The notes below the pieces were generated by a model that made no database searches, was not told the DNA's origin, and saw nothing but the letters and a program-made list of their open reading frames with translations. A DNA stretch of 64,000 nt from JADJNW01 sp964526645 (GTDB taxonomy: Bacteria > Bacteroidota > Bacteroidia > Chitinophagales > Saprospiraceae), in the NCBI GenBank assembly GCA_964526645.1, contig CAZGJN010000015.1, positions 13,141 through 77,140 on the forward strand. The letters run 5' to 3'. Both the position numbers and the translations under genes were made by a program. Within the stretch, counting starts at the first letter, position 1. Every line of letters begins with the position of its first letter. Shown here one piece after another: positions 53,807 through 63,918 of the stretch.

Positions 53807-56074
53807 TCAATGAAGCACTGCAATTTTCTCTGTTTGAATTTTTCCATTCACTTCTATTATCAAAAAGTAAATACCAGATTGGATCGCGCTTACATCAACC
53901 GATATTTGTGCATTCGACCATTCTTTTTGCAGCAAGATTTGTCCGGTTACGCTTAGCAATCGCATTTTTTTTACGAAAGAATTTGTTGCATCCGATTTGA
54001 TTATCAATTCATTAGAAGTGGGATTAGGTATGCACTGGAAAGAGGGTGTAGCAGAGATTTCCTCAACCGCCACGGAATGATCCGCCGGAAACGGCGTATT
54101 AAAAAAAGCAAAACCGCCACGCTGATTACCGACAGTCATTTCCAGCAGCCCGTCATTGTCAATATCTGCCAGCGCAGGGCGGGTCTGAAAACCCTCGCGG
54201 ATGTCGCCCAGTAGTGTCGTTTCGATTTCAAATTCACTATAAAAATTGCCTTCGATGTTTTTATAGCGCTCAATTTGCCCTACCTCCGTGCCGAGTAAAA
54301 GATTGTATTTCCCGTCTATTTCAATAAAAAACGGAGCGCTGTAGCCGCTTACATAGCCAGGAACGCGCGCGTCCACCTTACCCAGGAAGCCGGAGTTGGG
54401 GGCTATGTCCTGGTTAGGATTAAATCGCGGATGCCCCTGACTGCCAATGTTTTGGAAATAATTCAAATTGCCATTGCGCTCGCCGATGACCAGATCAGGA
54501 AGCCCATCCCTATTCAAATCCACAATATGAGGTGTGCTGGAGAGCCCCACATCAATATCTTGGTAGCCATATTGCCAGTTGCCAAAAACCATCGGATTAC
54601 CAGCCCCTGCGGTATTTTCGGCGTAGAAGAGCCGCCCTTGCTCTTCCCCCACCAAAATATCCAGATCACCGTCATGATCCAAATCGCCAAAAGCTGGGGT
54701 AAAATGGTAGGTGTTTTGGCTAAAAATATTCATATTCAAATAGTTATCGTCTGACAGCTCATACTTGGGCCTTTCCGGTGTACCTATATTTTTGAAAAGA
54801 AAAAGCCGCGCATCCTTAACACCGGTATCCCTGAAAAAACTGTAATTGCCAACCACCAAATCTTGTAGCCCATCCGCATCTACATCCACAAAAGTGGGGT
54901 TGGCATTGGTACCCAAATCAACCATTTCATTAGCGATAAAATCCTTTTGTCGAAATTCAAATTTTGGTAACGCATTGGTACCTGTATTTTGATACCACCA
55001 GATAACAGTCACATCTTCAGAGATTTGCGTTGCGTTGGGCGATGCTGCCAGGTCTTTCTTGCCATCAAAGTCCAGGTCTATCCAGAAAGCTGCCGGAAAG
55101 GTACTTATATCCGTTGGCAAAGAATTGCTCGGAAAGTCATTATCCTGAGCCGTTGCCCAGGGTCTGGTGCAAGTGCCGCCATTGGTAAGAAAATTAAGAT
55201 TATCAAAAGATAAATCCCCCAGAATCAGGTCTTTATCGCCGTCGTTGTCATAATCTAAGGTCAAAAGTGTAGAACCCGCATGGCGCAAGCTTACGCCATC
55301 GGGATTGAGGTTGCGGTAGCATTGCCCAGAAACAGGGGACAGGTCAACTGCTTTGGTGATGCCGCTTTCAAAAAAGCCGCCCCAGCAAAAATCTTTCAGT
55401 TGAAAAATAAGGCTATCTCTGCCAAAACCGCGTTCCTTCGATTGATTGGCATAAAATTCCACATAACCGCCCGCCACGTTAAACGTCAGAATATCCAGAT
55501 CGCCATCACAATCCACATCATCAATCGCCGGGTAGTCAATGTTGCTCACATACACTTGCGTGGCAGTGCCGCTTGATAGCCGGAAAGGTATGATATTGTA
55601 GGCCCAGCCGGAGTGTTGGAAATTGAAACGTTTGAACGCAAGGTGGTCATTTTCATAAAAGCCAGTGTACACGATTATCCCTGCAAAACCAGGCAAATCG
55701 GAATACGCGAATAGATCCATGATGCCATCGCCATTGTAATCTCTCAGCAAAAGCCAATTTTCCACCGCTGGGAAATAAGAAGCGTATGCTGGTGCAAAAT
55801 GATATTGCCTGCCATCGCTCAAAAAAGGAAGGTGTACATTGCCCAGCCGATCAAAGATGTGCAGGTCTTGAATGCCATCATTGTTCAAATCTACTGCCGA
55901 AAGCTGTGGGCAATTCAGTCCACCGGCAGTAGGATAGGCCAAATTTTTATTGTGGACTACAATATCCAACGCCACGCGGCTAAAGTCCTGGGCATCTGTT
56001 TTTTGCAAAAAGAGGAATACGATCCACCAGCAAAAAAATATGTTTTTAATGAGTAGGTATTTTCGTAAGGACAT
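53807..56074 (-). CDS. VCBS/FG-GAP-repeat protein with T9SS sorting domain
   Basis: A 755-aa exported protein. The signal peptide covers ~1-28. A series of FG-GAP/VCBS blades follows, each with a DxDxDGxxD-type calcium loop (DLNNDGIQDL, DYNGDGIMDL, DVDCDGDLDI, DYDNDGDKDL, DVDADGLQDL, DLDHDGDLDI, DLNRDGLPDL, DIDNDGLLEM), so it folds as a beta propeller. The last ~80 residues (FQCIPNPTSNELIIKS ... IQSGIYFLIIEVNG) are a type A sorting domain for the T9SS. No enzyme domain is present; a surface adhesin or scaffold is likely. Confidence 0.87.
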   Translation of the reverse strand: MSLRKYLLIKNIFFCWWIVFLFLQKTDAQDFSRVALDIVVHNKNLAYPTAGGLNCPQLSAVDLNNDGIQDLHIFDRLGNVHLPFLSDGRQYHFAPAYASYFPAVENWLLLRDYNGDGIMDLFAYSDLPGFAGIIVYTGFYENDHLAFKRFNFQHSGWAYNIIPFRLSSGTATQVYVSNIDYPAIDDVDCDGDLDILTFNVAGGYVEFYANQSKERGFGRDSLIFQLKDFCWGGFFESGITKAVDLSPVSGQCYRNLNPDGVSLRHAGSTLLTLDYDNDGDKDLILGDLSFDNLNFLTNGGTCTRPWATAQDNDFPSNSLPTDISTFPAAFWIDLDFDGKKDLAASPNATQISEDVTVIWWYQNTGTNALPKFEFRQKDFIANEMVDLGTNANPTFVDVDADGLQDLVVGNYSFFRDTGVKDARLFLFKNIGTPERPKYELSDDNYLNMNIFSQNTYHFTPAFGDLDHDGDLDILVGEEQGRLFYAENTAGAGNPMVFGNWQYGYQDIDVGLSSTPHIVDLNRDGLPDLVIGERNGNLNYFQNIGSQGHPRFNPNQDIAPNSGFLGKVDARVPGYVSGYSAPFFIEIDGKYNLLLGTEVGQIERYKNIEGNFYSEFEIETTLLGDIREGFQTRPALADIDNDGLLEMTVGNQRGGFAFFNTPFPADHSVAVEEISATPSFQCIPNPTSNELIIKSDATNSFVKKMRLLSVTGQILLQKEWSNAQISVDVSAIQSGIYFLIIEVNGKIQTEKIAVLH

Positions 56075-56110
56075 GGTGACTTTTATTTTGTAATGACAAT
56101 GCGAGGCATT

Positions 56111-56962
56111 TTAAAATCCCGCCACATCGTCATCGTGTAAGCGTTTTATTTTTTTGAGCAACTTAAGCAGCTTCAGATTTATGGAAGGATTAACGTTAAA
56201 AAATGCTTCGTTGATCGTAATCCAGTCCTTTTTTCGCTCGAATGTCAGCAGGCTGTCAAAAGCTACTTGCCGACTTTTTTCTAAATGCGCTTTCCAATAA
56301 ATGGCGCGCTCAGTGATTGCAAAGCCTTCCTTCGCCGAGCCCAGGATGCTCTGATCACAAATAAAGAAAATGCGTTCCTGCGGCTTAGGAAAGAGGTAGG
56401 ATTTGCTGGCGTTTCGGAGTTTTTCGATAGGCATGGCGAGGAAATCTGTGTAAACTGTTTCGGATTCATGCTCAAAATCCAAGTAATCCATTGTCATTTG
56501 AAACCGATTGACATCTTGCCAGTTGGTATTTTGATAATTGAGAATATTTTCAGGAAGCGGTATTTCGTTGATTTCCTTGCAATAATGGATGATAAAATAA
56601 TCCAGCATGTCTTCAAAGGCATTGCCAATCAAGCTATTGAGTTTCTTGTCAGATAACAAATGCTGTCTATCGAGGTATTTAATTTGTTCTGCCAATTGAG
56701 CGGCGCGGTATTGCACCACTTCTTCAAAGCCGCTTTGGTTCAAACGTGCAGCATAAAGTTGTAGCTGCGCAGGATGATGCTCCGTTTCAATTCTTTGGCG
56801 GAAAGCCGGAAAAAACTGATCGAAAATTTGCTGGGCGACATCACCGTTGAGCTGAATTCTTTGTCTTTGCGTATCGGAAGATACAGCTTGTGGTGCCCCA
56901 CAGTTGTAGCAAAACCGAGCGTTATCGGGTAGTGTCGTGTTGCAAAGATGACAAAGTTTCAT
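56111..56962 (-). CDS. Zinc-ribbon protein of unknown function
   Basis: A 283-aa protein. The N-terminal zinc ribbon has Cys 4, 7, 18 and 21 (CHLC ... CYNC). The rest is soluble alpha/beta with a helical middle. ITERAIYWKAHLEKSRQVAF (~219-238) resembles segments in proteins with YdjM/PH-like C-terminal domains, but no family is claimed. No signal peptide. It is probably cytoplasmic. Confidence 0.7.
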   Translation of the reverse strand: MKLCHLCNTTLPDNARFCYNCGAPQAVSSDTQRQRIQLNGDVAQQIFDQFFPAFRQRIETEHHPAQLQLYAARLNQSGFEEVVQYRAAQLAEQIKYLDRQHLLSDKKLNSLIGNAFEDMLDYFIIHYCKEINEIPLPENILNYQNTNWQDVNRFQMTMDYLDFEHESETVYTDFLAMPIEKLRNASKSYLFPKPQERIFFICDQSILGSAKEGFAITERAIYWKAHLEKSRQVAFDSLLTFERKKDWITINEAFFNVNPSINLKLLKLLKKIKRLHDDDVAGF

Positions 56963-57096
56963 AATTGAGCGAAAATACTAAATTTGAGCATAGGAAGGTA
57001 CAAAAGAGAATGATTGTCATCAAATGCGCGTACATTCACTCAAACCTTTTGTTGTAAAAAATGTTTATTTGCGACACGGCTTGGAATATTTGGGTG

Positions 57097-57270
57097 ATGG
57101 CAAAACAGCGAAAGAAAAGGGATTTTCCTCAGAAAATTTGCCTGCAATGCGGCAGAGCTTTTGCCTGGCGCAAAAAATGGGAAAAAACATGGGAAGCTGT
57201 AAAATACTGTAGTGATCGCTGTCGGCAGGATGCTAAAAAAAGCAACGGAAATCGGAAAAACCAGTCATAA
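57097..57270 (+). CDS. DUF2256 small zinc-finger-like protein
   Basis: A 57-aa protein from the ATG at 57097 (MAKQRKKRDFPQKICLQCGR). The frame opens upstream at 57061 but that part is not family-like. CLQCGRAFAWRKKWEKTW and VKYCSDRCR give a Cys4 site and match DUF2256. Function unknown. It lies 3 bp before the COX3-like gene. Confidence 0.85.
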   Translation: MAKQRKKRDFPQKICLQCGRAFAWRKKWEKTWEAVKYCSDRCRQDAKKSNGNRKNQS

Positions 57271-57273
57271 AAC

Positions 57274-57906
57274 ATGGATAAAGACCTACAAGAACAAAAA
57301 AAAGACTACTACAACGAATACGATTCATTTGCTTTTCATCCGCAGAATATCCTGCTTTTTCTGGTATTGATGGGGGTGTCTGCGCTGTTTTTGTCCTTGT
57401 CGGCTGCTTTTGTTTATACGCGGGTACAAAATGGATTGCCACCGCTTCGGTTGCCGAATATTTTTGTTCTGAATACGTTGATTCTACTTGCCAGTAGCGG
57501 TACCATGGTTTGGGCGAAACGCGCTTATAAAGCCGACAATACGCGCCACTACCAGCGGGCGCTGATCGCTACTTTTGCTTTGTCTATCATTTTTATGATC
57601 GCTCAGAGCTTTGGCTGGTATGCGCTTTTTACACAAGAAGTTTTTATCAATTCCAATAATTCAGCCGCTTACCTGTATGTCATTTCTATCGTGCACTTTG
57701 CACACGTCATTGCCGGATTACCTTTTTTATCTATTTTTATCTGGCGGGCACGCAAGCACATGAAAGAGCCGGTGACGGTCTTGGTTTATTTTTCTGATCC
57801 CGAGAAGCAGCTCAAGCTTCGCTTGCTTACCATTTACTGGCATTTTCTGGATGGACTGTGGATTTATCTGGTAATTTTCTTTTGGATCAATTATTTGATA
57901 CAGTAG
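57274..57906 (+). CDS. Cytochrome c oxidase subunit III-like protein
   Basis: A 210-aa protein with five transmembrane helices (starting near 24, 60, 91, 127 and 183). HFAHVIAGLPFLSIFIW (~139-155) and YWHFLDGLWIYLVIFFW (~189-205) are the subunit III signatures. No subunit I or II genes are nearby, so it is an orphan that may serve a complex encoded elsewhere. Five-helix short forms are common. Confidence 0.87.
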   Translation: MDKDLQEQKKDYYNEYDSFAFHPQNILLFLVLMGVSALFLSLSAAFVYTRVQNGLPPLRLPNIFVLNTLILLASSGTMVWAKRAYKADNTRHYQRALIATFALSIIFMIAQSFGWYALFTQEVFINSNNSAAYLYVISIVHFAHVIAGLPFLSIFIWRARKHMKEPVTVLVYFSDPEKQLKLRLLTIYWHFLDGLWIYLVIFFWINYLIQ

Positions 57907-57952
57907 AAAAAACTCGCGCCGCGCGTTAATTTTTCTTTAATAAGGCTTCTGA

Positions 57953-57985
57953 TTTGGTCATGTGCGCAAGTAGCTATTATCTTTG
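57953..57985 (+). promoter_or_regulatory. Promoter of purL
   Basis: TTTG (57953-57956), 21-bp spacer and TATCTTTG (57978-57985): the best Bacteroidota promoter match in the window. Predicted start about 17 nt before the ATG at 58007. Confidence 0.65.
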
Positions 57986-58006
57986 TGATTTAAATCGGAA
58001 AAGTGA

Positions 58007-60241
58007 ATGCAAGCTGCTGAAATACAAGTGACTGTAAAAACAGCAAAAAATCTGGGTCTTACGGAAGAGGAATTTAAGCGCATTGAGGAAATACTGGGGC
58101 GTACTCCAAATTTCACGGAACTGAGTGTGTTTTCGGTGATGTGGTCGGAGCATTGCTCTTACAAAAATTCGATCTACTGGCTTAAAACCCTACCACGCAA
58201 AGGCGGGCGGCTGCTCGTGGAAGCAGGAGCGGAAAACGCCGGACTTGTGGACATTGGGGAGGGCTTGGCTTGTGCTTTCAAAATTGAATCCCACAATCAT
58301 CCTTCTGCGATTGAACCTTACCAGGGCGCTGCTACGGGCGTAGGTGGCATTCACCGCGATATTTTTACCATGGGCGCTCGACCCATTGCCGCACTGAATT
58401 CGCTTCGTTTTGGGGACTTGAGTGCTAATCATACGCGGCATCTGATTCGAGGGGTGGTGCAGGGGATCGGTGATTATGGCAATTGCTTCGGCGTACCCAC
58501 CGTAGGCGGCGAGGTTTATTTTCATAAGTGTTACAATCAAAACATCCTGGTCAATGCCATGTCTGTTGGGATTGTGAAAGTGGGCGAAACTGTCTCGGCT
58601 ATTGCCGAAGGGGAAGGCAATCCTGTTTTTATTGTTGGCTCTGCTACCGGCAAAGACGGTATTCATGGCGCTACTTTTGCTTCGGCAGATTTGACGGAAG
58701 ATTCTGCGGAAGACTTGCCGGCTGTTCAGGTGGGGGATCCTTTCCAGGAGAAATTATTGCTGGAGGCTACCCTGGAAGCCATTAAAACCAAGGCAATTGT
58801 GGGGATGCAGGATATGGGCGCTGCGGGTATCACTTGTTCTACCTCGGAAATGTCTGCTAAAGGCAATTCAGGTATGCGGATTGATTTGGATAAGGTGCCT
58901 ACGCGCCAAGCGAATATGAAAGCCTGGGAAATTTTATTGTCGGAGAGCCAGGAAAGGATGCTCATTGTTGGAAAAAAAGGAATGGAAGCTGCTTTGTATG
59001 CTGTGTTTGATAAATGGGATTTGGAATGCGCTGAAATTGGGGTCGTAACAAATACTGGTAGGCTCGAATATTATTACCAGGGTGAAAAAGTGGCGGATGT
59101 GCCTGCCGAATCGTTGGTGCTGGGCGGAGGCGCGCCGGTGTATAAGCGCGATTACAAAAAGCCCGCCTACATGGATAAGGCTGCGCAGTTCCGATCTTCT
59201 CATCTCCCTTCTCCACAGAGTTATATCGAAGTGGCAAAGAAAGTATTTTCTGCGCCGAATCTTGTGTCCAAGCGCTGGATATACGAGCAGTATGATTCAA
59301 TGGTGCGCACCAATACGGCTACCACCAATGCGCCATCAGATGCGGCTATCGTCCGTATAAAAGGTACTAAAAAAGCCCTAGCACTCACGACCGATTGCAA
59401 CCCCATGTATGTACATGCAGACGCTTACATCGGCACCATGATAGCGGTGGCAGAGGCCGCACGCAATATCGTTTGTTCTGGCGGTGAACCAGTGGCAGTG
59501 ACCAACTGCCTGAATTTTGGAAATCCTTATAATCCTGAAGTATATTGGCAATTTGTGAATGCGATCAAAGGAATGGGGGATGCTTGTAGGCGGTTCAATA
59601 CCCCCGTCACCGGTGGGAATGTGAGCTTTTACAATCAGTCGGTTTTTAAAGATAAAACAGAGCCGGTCTATCCTACGCCTACGATTGGGATGCTGGGCAT
59701 TCTGGACAATATCGCCAACCAGATGACGCTGGGCTTCAAGGCTGAACGGCATCAAATCTACATGATTGGCACACCGCACAACGACATTAATTGCTCGGAA
59801 TACCTCCGCATTGTTCATGGCGTGGAGCTTTCTGCGCCACCACATTTTGACCTGGACGAGGAGTATCACATCCAGCAGAACCTGAAAGTACTGATTTCTT
59901 CCGGTCTGATCGAATCTGCGCATGATATTTCGGAAGGTGGCTTATTTACTGCCTTAGTGGAATGTGCCATGGTAAGGGGCTTAGGCTTTGATATTGAATC
60001 AGATACGAATTTTAGAAAAGATGCTTATTTATTTGGCGAAAGCCAGAGCCGCATCGTCGTATCGGTTACATTTGATCAAGAAGATGACTTGGTCAACTAT
60101 CTGAACTCCCATAATGTTCCTTTTACAAAATTGGGAGAGGTAAAGGCTGATCGTATTGTCATTGACGGGGAGGATTTTGGTAAATTGGAAGATTGGAAAA
60201 ATTTGTATGACAACTATTTATCGGATAAAATGGAAGCGTAA
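58007..60241 (+). CDS. purL: Phosphoribosylformylglycinamidine synthase subunit PurL
   Basis: A 744-aa small-form enzyme of purine synthesis (FGAR to FGAM), which needs separate PurQ and PurS. SVMWSEHCSYKNS (~43-55), the substrate/ATP-binding IESHNHPSAIEPYQGAATGV (~88-107) and GIHRDIFTMGARPI are intact. The second half repeats the AIRS-like fold (CNPMYVHADAYIGTMIAVAE; HDISEGGLFTALVE). No purine genes adjoin it. Confidence 0.95.
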   Translation: MQAAEIQVTVKTAKNLGLTEEEFKRIEEILGRTPNFTELSVFSVMWSEHCSYKNSIYWLKTLPRKGGRLLVEAGAENAGLVDIGEGLACAFKIESHNHPSAIEPYQGAATGVGGIHRDIFTMGARPIAALNSLRFGDLSANHTRHLIRGVVQGIGDYGNCFGVPTVGGEVYFHKCYNQNILVNAMSVGIVKVGETVSAIAEGEGNPVFIVGSATGKDGIHGATFASADLTEDSAEDLPAVQVGDPFQEKLLLEATLEAIKTKAIVGMQDMGAAGITCSTSEMSAKGNSGMRIDLDKVPTRQANMKAWEILLSESQERMLIVGKKGMEAALYAVFDKWDLECAEIGVVTNTGRLEYYYQGEKVADVPAESLVLGGGAPVYKRDYKKPAYMDKAAQFRSSHLPSPQSYIEVAKKVFSAPNLVSKRWIYEQYDSMVRTNTATTNAPSDAAIVRIKGTKKALALTTDCNPMYVHADAYIGTMIAVAEAARNIVCSGGEPVAVTNCLNFGNPYNPEVYWQFVNAIKGMGDACRRFNTPVTGGNVSFYNQSVFKDKTEPVYPTPTIGMLGILDNIANQMTLGFKAERHQIYMIGTPHNDINCSEYLRIVHGVELSAPPHFDLDEEYHIQQNLKVLISSGLIESAHDISEGGLFTALVECAMVRGLGFDIESDTNFRKDAYLFGESQSRIVVSVTFDQEDDLVNYLNSHNVPFTKLGEVKADRIVIDGEDFGKLEDWKNLYDNYLSDKMEA

Positions 60242-60342
60242 TTCAAATATAAAGACCGGAACGCGGCGGCAGGTAGAGGCAACCAAATTATTAAAAATTT
60301 TATATCGCGTATTTCATATTTGTAATAAAATCCTGTTTGAAC

Positions 60343-61458
60343 ATGAAAAATATCTTTACTATTCTTGGCTTAGTTGTAATAGCAACACTTTTTTGGCAAT
60401 GTAGCCCTCAAAAAGGCACAACGATTGAAGGAACGATTTCCAATGCTCAAAACCTACAAGTGTTTATTGATCAAGTGATTATCGGCAAGGCCAGCAATAT
60501 TCTTGGCAAGGCAGATATCAAGCCATCGGGTGCTTTTTCGATCAATTTCCCGGAAGGTCTGGAGGCGGGCGTGTACAACTTTCGGATCGGCGCCAAAAAA
60601 GTAAACCTGATTTTGGATGGCAAAGAAAAGCAAATCGAGATCAATGGCGATTTGAATACGCTCCAAAATTATGATTTCAAAGTAGCGGGCTCCGACGATT
60701 CTCATGCTTTTGCGAAAGCGATGCAAGGGCTGATCGCGCGGCAGTATAGTATAGATGACATCGGAAGGCTGGTGGATACAAGTGCCAATTCGATTTTGGG
60801 GGCTTATGTGGCTTTCCGCGCTTTGAGCAATGCGCCACAAGGCTTTGATATCCAGAAAAAAGCACTGGAAAAACTCAAAAAACAATACCCCGATGCAGAG
60901 ATGACAACGGAATATGGCAATTTTATTAATTACATGGAAGCACAATACCTCGCCCAACGGGCTACGGAATTGATTCAGGTAGGGCAGCCTGCGCCGGACA
61001 TCAAACTCACGAGCCCCGAAGGCAAAGAATATGCGCTCTCTGATTTGAAGGGGAAGGTTGTGTTACTCGATTTTTGGGCGAGTTGGTGTGGCCCTTGTCG
61101 TCGGGAAAATCCTAATGTCGTGGAGGTTTATAAAAAATACAAGAGCAAAGGCTTTGAAGTTTTCAGTGTTTCTTTGGATGGACTGGATTCGCGCACTATG
61201 AATCGCATTGGTACCCAAGATGAGATCAACAAAATGCTGGAAAACTCCAAACAGCGTTGGGTGGAGGCTATCAAACAGGATGGCTTAATTTGGGATTACC
61301 ATGTGAGTGACCTGAAAAAATGGGAATCAGCCCCTGCGGCAATTTACGGTGTGAATGCGATCCCGCGTACTTTTTTGATTGACAGGGAAGGCAAAATCGC
61401 AGCTATGAACCTTCGGGGTGCTGCGGCAATTGAAGCGGAGTTGCAGAAGTTTTTGTAA
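60343..61458 (+). CDS. TlpA-like thiol-disulfide lipoprotein
   Basis: A 371-aa protein from the ATG at 60343. A hydrophobic leader ends in LFWQC (Cys 20). This would be the lipid-attachment site, although Gln at -1 is unusual. Residues ~22-120 are a DUF4369-like beta domain (GTISNAQNLQVFIDQV). After a helical linker, residues ~215-371 are a TlpA/AhpC-type thioredoxin fold with active site WASWCGPCRREN and cis-Pro region AIPRTFLIDREG. It probably reduces periplasmic proteins or cytochrome c precursors. Confidence 0.87.
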   Translation: MKNIFTILGLVVIATLFWQCSPQKGTTIEGTISNAQNLQVFIDQVIIGKASNILGKADIKPSGAFSINFPEGLEAGVYNFRIGAKKVNLILDGKEKQIEINGDLNTLQNYDFKVAGSDDSHAFAKAMQGLIARQYSIDDIGRLVDTSANSILGAYVAFRALSNAPQGFDIQKKALEKLKKQYPDAEMTTEYGNFINYMEAQYLAQRATELIQVGQPAPDIKLTSPEGKEYALSDLKGKVVLLDFWASWCGPCRRENPNVVEVYKKYKSKGFEVFSVSLDGLDSRTMNRIGTQDEINKMLENSKQRWVEAIKQDGLIWDYHVSDLKKWESAPAAIYGVNAIPRTFLIDREGKIAAMNLRGAAAIEAELQKFL

Positions 61459-61476
61459 GATGTTGAGTTTATGTTG

Positions 61477-61510
61477 GAAGGTTGGGGCATAGACTTCAAC
61501 CTTTCAATAT
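61477..61510 (+). terminator. Candidate terminator after the TlpA-like gene
   Basis: AAGGTTG and CAACCTT form a 7-bp stem around 12 nt, followed by TCAATATTTATATT. The tail is weak. Nothing else was seen in the 250-bp spacer. Confidence 0.4.
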
Positions 61511-61708
61511 TTATATTAGGGCAAATTTTCAGTAGTCGAGCCGTTTATCAGCCAATAATTAACAGGCTTAGAGGGGTCATATTTACAAATCAACAGATTC
61601 GCCTGTTCAATTTAATACAAATATAAACCTGCCGAAACCTTCATTTAAAATGGCGCAAGTACCTTCACTGTTTTAAATTTCAAATCCTCCTAAATCCTTT
61701 TTCATTTT

Positions 61709-63607
61709 ATGAAAAACCAGCTTTTACTGTGGCTATGCCTGTGGAGCACGCTCTCCGCCATGGCACAATACACCAATGAAGATCAGTTTTTAGTGAAGCC
61801 TTATCTGCAATTTTCTACCCAGGATGGCATGTATATTTTATGGGAAACCAGAGAAGCCGCTACCTCGCGGGTGGATTTTGGCGAAGCACGCTGGAATGTA
61901 GAAAAAGCAGTACTGGACCGAACCGTGGCATTGACGGGCTATCGCTTGATGCACGAGTTGTTTTTGAACGATCTAAAACCTGAAACGAATTACTTTTGGC
62001 AGGTAACTTCCACTACCGAAGCTGGAGACACCCTCCGTTCGCCAGTTTATTCTTTCAAAACTGCTGTAAAAGATAGCAGCGCTTACATGTTTGCCCTCAT
62101 AGGGGATACGCAGCGCAACAACCAAACGCCCTGGGCTTGGGGCAAAATTGCAGAACGCGTGTGGCTGGATCGCCCCAGTTTTGTTGTGTTGGCGGGCGAT
62201 TTAGTGGATCAGGGTTTTAAAAAAACAGATTGGACGGAGCACTTCTTTCCAAATGGACACCAACTGATGAGTCGGGTTCCGATTTATCCGGTACTCGGCA
62301 ATCACGAACAAGACGCTCCCTATTACTACCAATATGTCGTAGCGCCACAGCCGGAGTATTATTACACTTTTACCTATGGCAACGCCCAGTTTTTTATGCT
62401 GGATAGCAATCGAGATCTGGCAGAAGGCTCAGAACAATACGAATGGCTGGAATGGGAACTTGCAAAATCCACTGCTACCTGGAAGATCGCTGTGCATCAT
62501 CATCCGCCTTATTCTTCTGATAGCGACGATCATGGCGATAGCTTTAAGCAATTATCCACCTTAGGCACAAAAGCCCGCAACTTAGTGCCGCTGTACGAGC
62601 GCTACGGCTTGGATTTTTGCTTGTTTGGGCATACACACCTCTACGAACGTAGCTGGCCCCTCAAAGATAATCGCATCAACATGAAGGAAGGGGTCGTCTA
62701 TATCAACTCCGGTGGGGCAGGGGGCGGTTTGGAGAACTTCACGCCTACCCGCAATTGGTTTACACTGGAATTACAATCGGTACACCATTACTGTACTTTT
62801 GCAATTTATGATAAAAACCTGGTATTCAAGGCAATTGATCACGAAGGCAAAATGCTGGATGCTTTTCAAATGCAAAAACAAACAGCTGAGCAGAGGCAGG
62901 CAAGTGTAGTACAACCGCCTGCTCCGCATATCAGTACGCCGGCTACACTATTTCAGGATCAGACTACCGTGGCAATGGAAGCCGCTTTTGATGAGTTGCA
63001 AATTCGTTATACCCTCGACGGCAGCGAACCGACCCTCAATAGCACCCTGTACACAAAGCCCTTGACACTCCAACAAAGCGCCACACTCACCGCTCGTGCT
63101 TATACAACTGATGGTCGTGCCAGTCGCCTTCAGAAACTTTCCTTCCGGAAAATGGCTCCTCAAGCACCCATCAAAGCTAAAAAAACAGAAAAAGGCTTGC
63201 GCTTTTCTTATTACGAAGGGGAGTGGCACCAGGTACCTGATTTCACGCAACTAAAAGCTGTGAAAACTGGTGTAACCAACCAGTTGAGCCTCGAAGAAAT
63301 CGGGCATCGGGACAATCACTTTGGGGTGGCGTTGGAAGGATATGTGGATATTGCGCAGACCGGCCTGCAAACTTTCTTCATCAACTCTGATGATGGTTCT
63401 AAATTGTATATCAACGACGAACTTATTATTGATCATGATGGCGACCACAGTGCGATCAAAAAAACAGGACAAACAATCCTCGCTGCTGGGAAACATAAAA
63501 TTCGTATCGAATATTTTGAAAATCGCGGTGGGCAATTCCTCCAAGCGGGACTTTTTGATGAAAAAATGGGGGTAGTGCCATTCACGCCTTTTCAACTGTC
63601 ACATTAA
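61709..63607 (+). CDS. Purple-acid-phosphatase-like phosphoesterase with chitobiase-type and PA14 domains
   Basis: A 632-aa exported protein with signal peptide (LLLWLCLWSTLSAMAQ). Residues ~25-115 are the Fn3-like N-domain of purple acid phosphatases. The metallophosphoesterase core has GDTQRN, GDLVDQG, LGNHEQ, HHHPPYS and FGHTHLYER, giving the full metal ligand set. Residues ~415-485 (IRYTLDGSEPTL ... ARAYTTDGRAS) match the chitobiase/hexosaminidase C-terminal fold, and ~497-630 (FFINSDDGSKLYINDELIID) match PA14. It is likely a secreted phosphatase with carbohydrate-binding modules. No T9SS tail is evident. Confidence 0.88.
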   Translation: MKNQLLLWLCLWSTLSAMAQYTNEDQFLVKPYLQFSTQDGMYILWETREAATSRVDFGEARWNVEKAVLDRTVALTGYRLMHELFLNDLKPETNYFWQVTSTTEAGDTLRSPVYSFKTAVKDSSAYMFALIGDTQRNNQTPWAWGKIAERVWLDRPSFVVLAGDLVDQGFKKTDWTEHFFPNGHQLMSRVPIYPVLGNHEQDAPYYYQYVVAPQPEYYYTFTYGNAQFFMLDSNRDLAEGSEQYEWLEWELAKSTATWKIAVHHHPPYSSDSDDHGDSFKQLSTLGTKARNLVPLYERYGLDFCLFGHTHLYERSWPLKDNRINMKEGVVYINSGGAGGGLENFTPTRNWFTLELQSVHHYCTFAIYDKNLVFKAIDHEGKMLDAFQMQKQTAEQRQASVVQPPAPHISTPATLFQDQTTVAMEAAFDELQIRYTLDGSEPTLNSTLYTKPLTLQQSATLTARAYTTDGRASRLQKLSFRKMAPQAPIKAKKTEKGLRFSYYEGEWHQVPDFTQLKAVKTGVTNQLSLEEIGHRDNHFGVALEGYVDIAQTGLQTFFINSDDGSKLYINDELIIDHDGDHSAIKKTGQTILAAGKHKIRIEYFENRGGQFLQAGLFDEKMGVVPFTPFQLSH

Positions 63608-63629
63608 TACGACTTAAAATTAATCTTAC

Positions 63630-63667
63630 AAAAGCGCCGAGACAAAAGTACATCTCGGCGCTTTTTT
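63630..63667. terminator. Strong intrinsic terminator
   Basis: AAAAGCGCCGAGA and TCTCGGCGCTTTT form a perfect 13-bp stem with a 10-nt loop and T-run on the plus strand; usable from both sides. Confidence 0.88.
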
Positions 63668-63702
63668 GTATTTTTATTCAATAAAAGGAGTAAAGCAACG
63701 AT

Positions 63703-63918
63703 TTAAATCAGGTACAAAAAGCCGATAATAAGGAGCAAGCAGGGCATCGAATCTGGGTGGAACACAGCATTGGTAGGATGAAACGTTACTTGATATTGGT
63801 GCACCGAATGCGTATCAAGAATCGAATTATTATTAATCAAGCCTTTGGAGTGTGTGCCGCTTTGTGGAACTTTCATTTGATAACTAACTGATTTTCGATT
63901 TACATAAAGTCTAATCAT
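63703..63918 (-). CDS. Doubtful 71-aa ORF in the right-end spacer
   Basis: The frame from the ATG at 63918 (MIRLYVNRKSVSYQMKV) ends with a hydrophobic tail (CLLLIIGFLYLI) just before the terminator. Codon use is AT-rich compared with neighbours and no family is recognised. It is listed because the 393-bp spacer 63608-64000 is otherwise empty except for the terminator and a GGAGTTACGCAC stretch near 63950. Confidence 0.15.
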   Translation of the reverse strand: MIRLYVNRKSVSYQMKVPQSGTHSKGLINNNSILDTHSVHQYQVTFHPTNAVFHPDSMPCLLLIIGFLYLI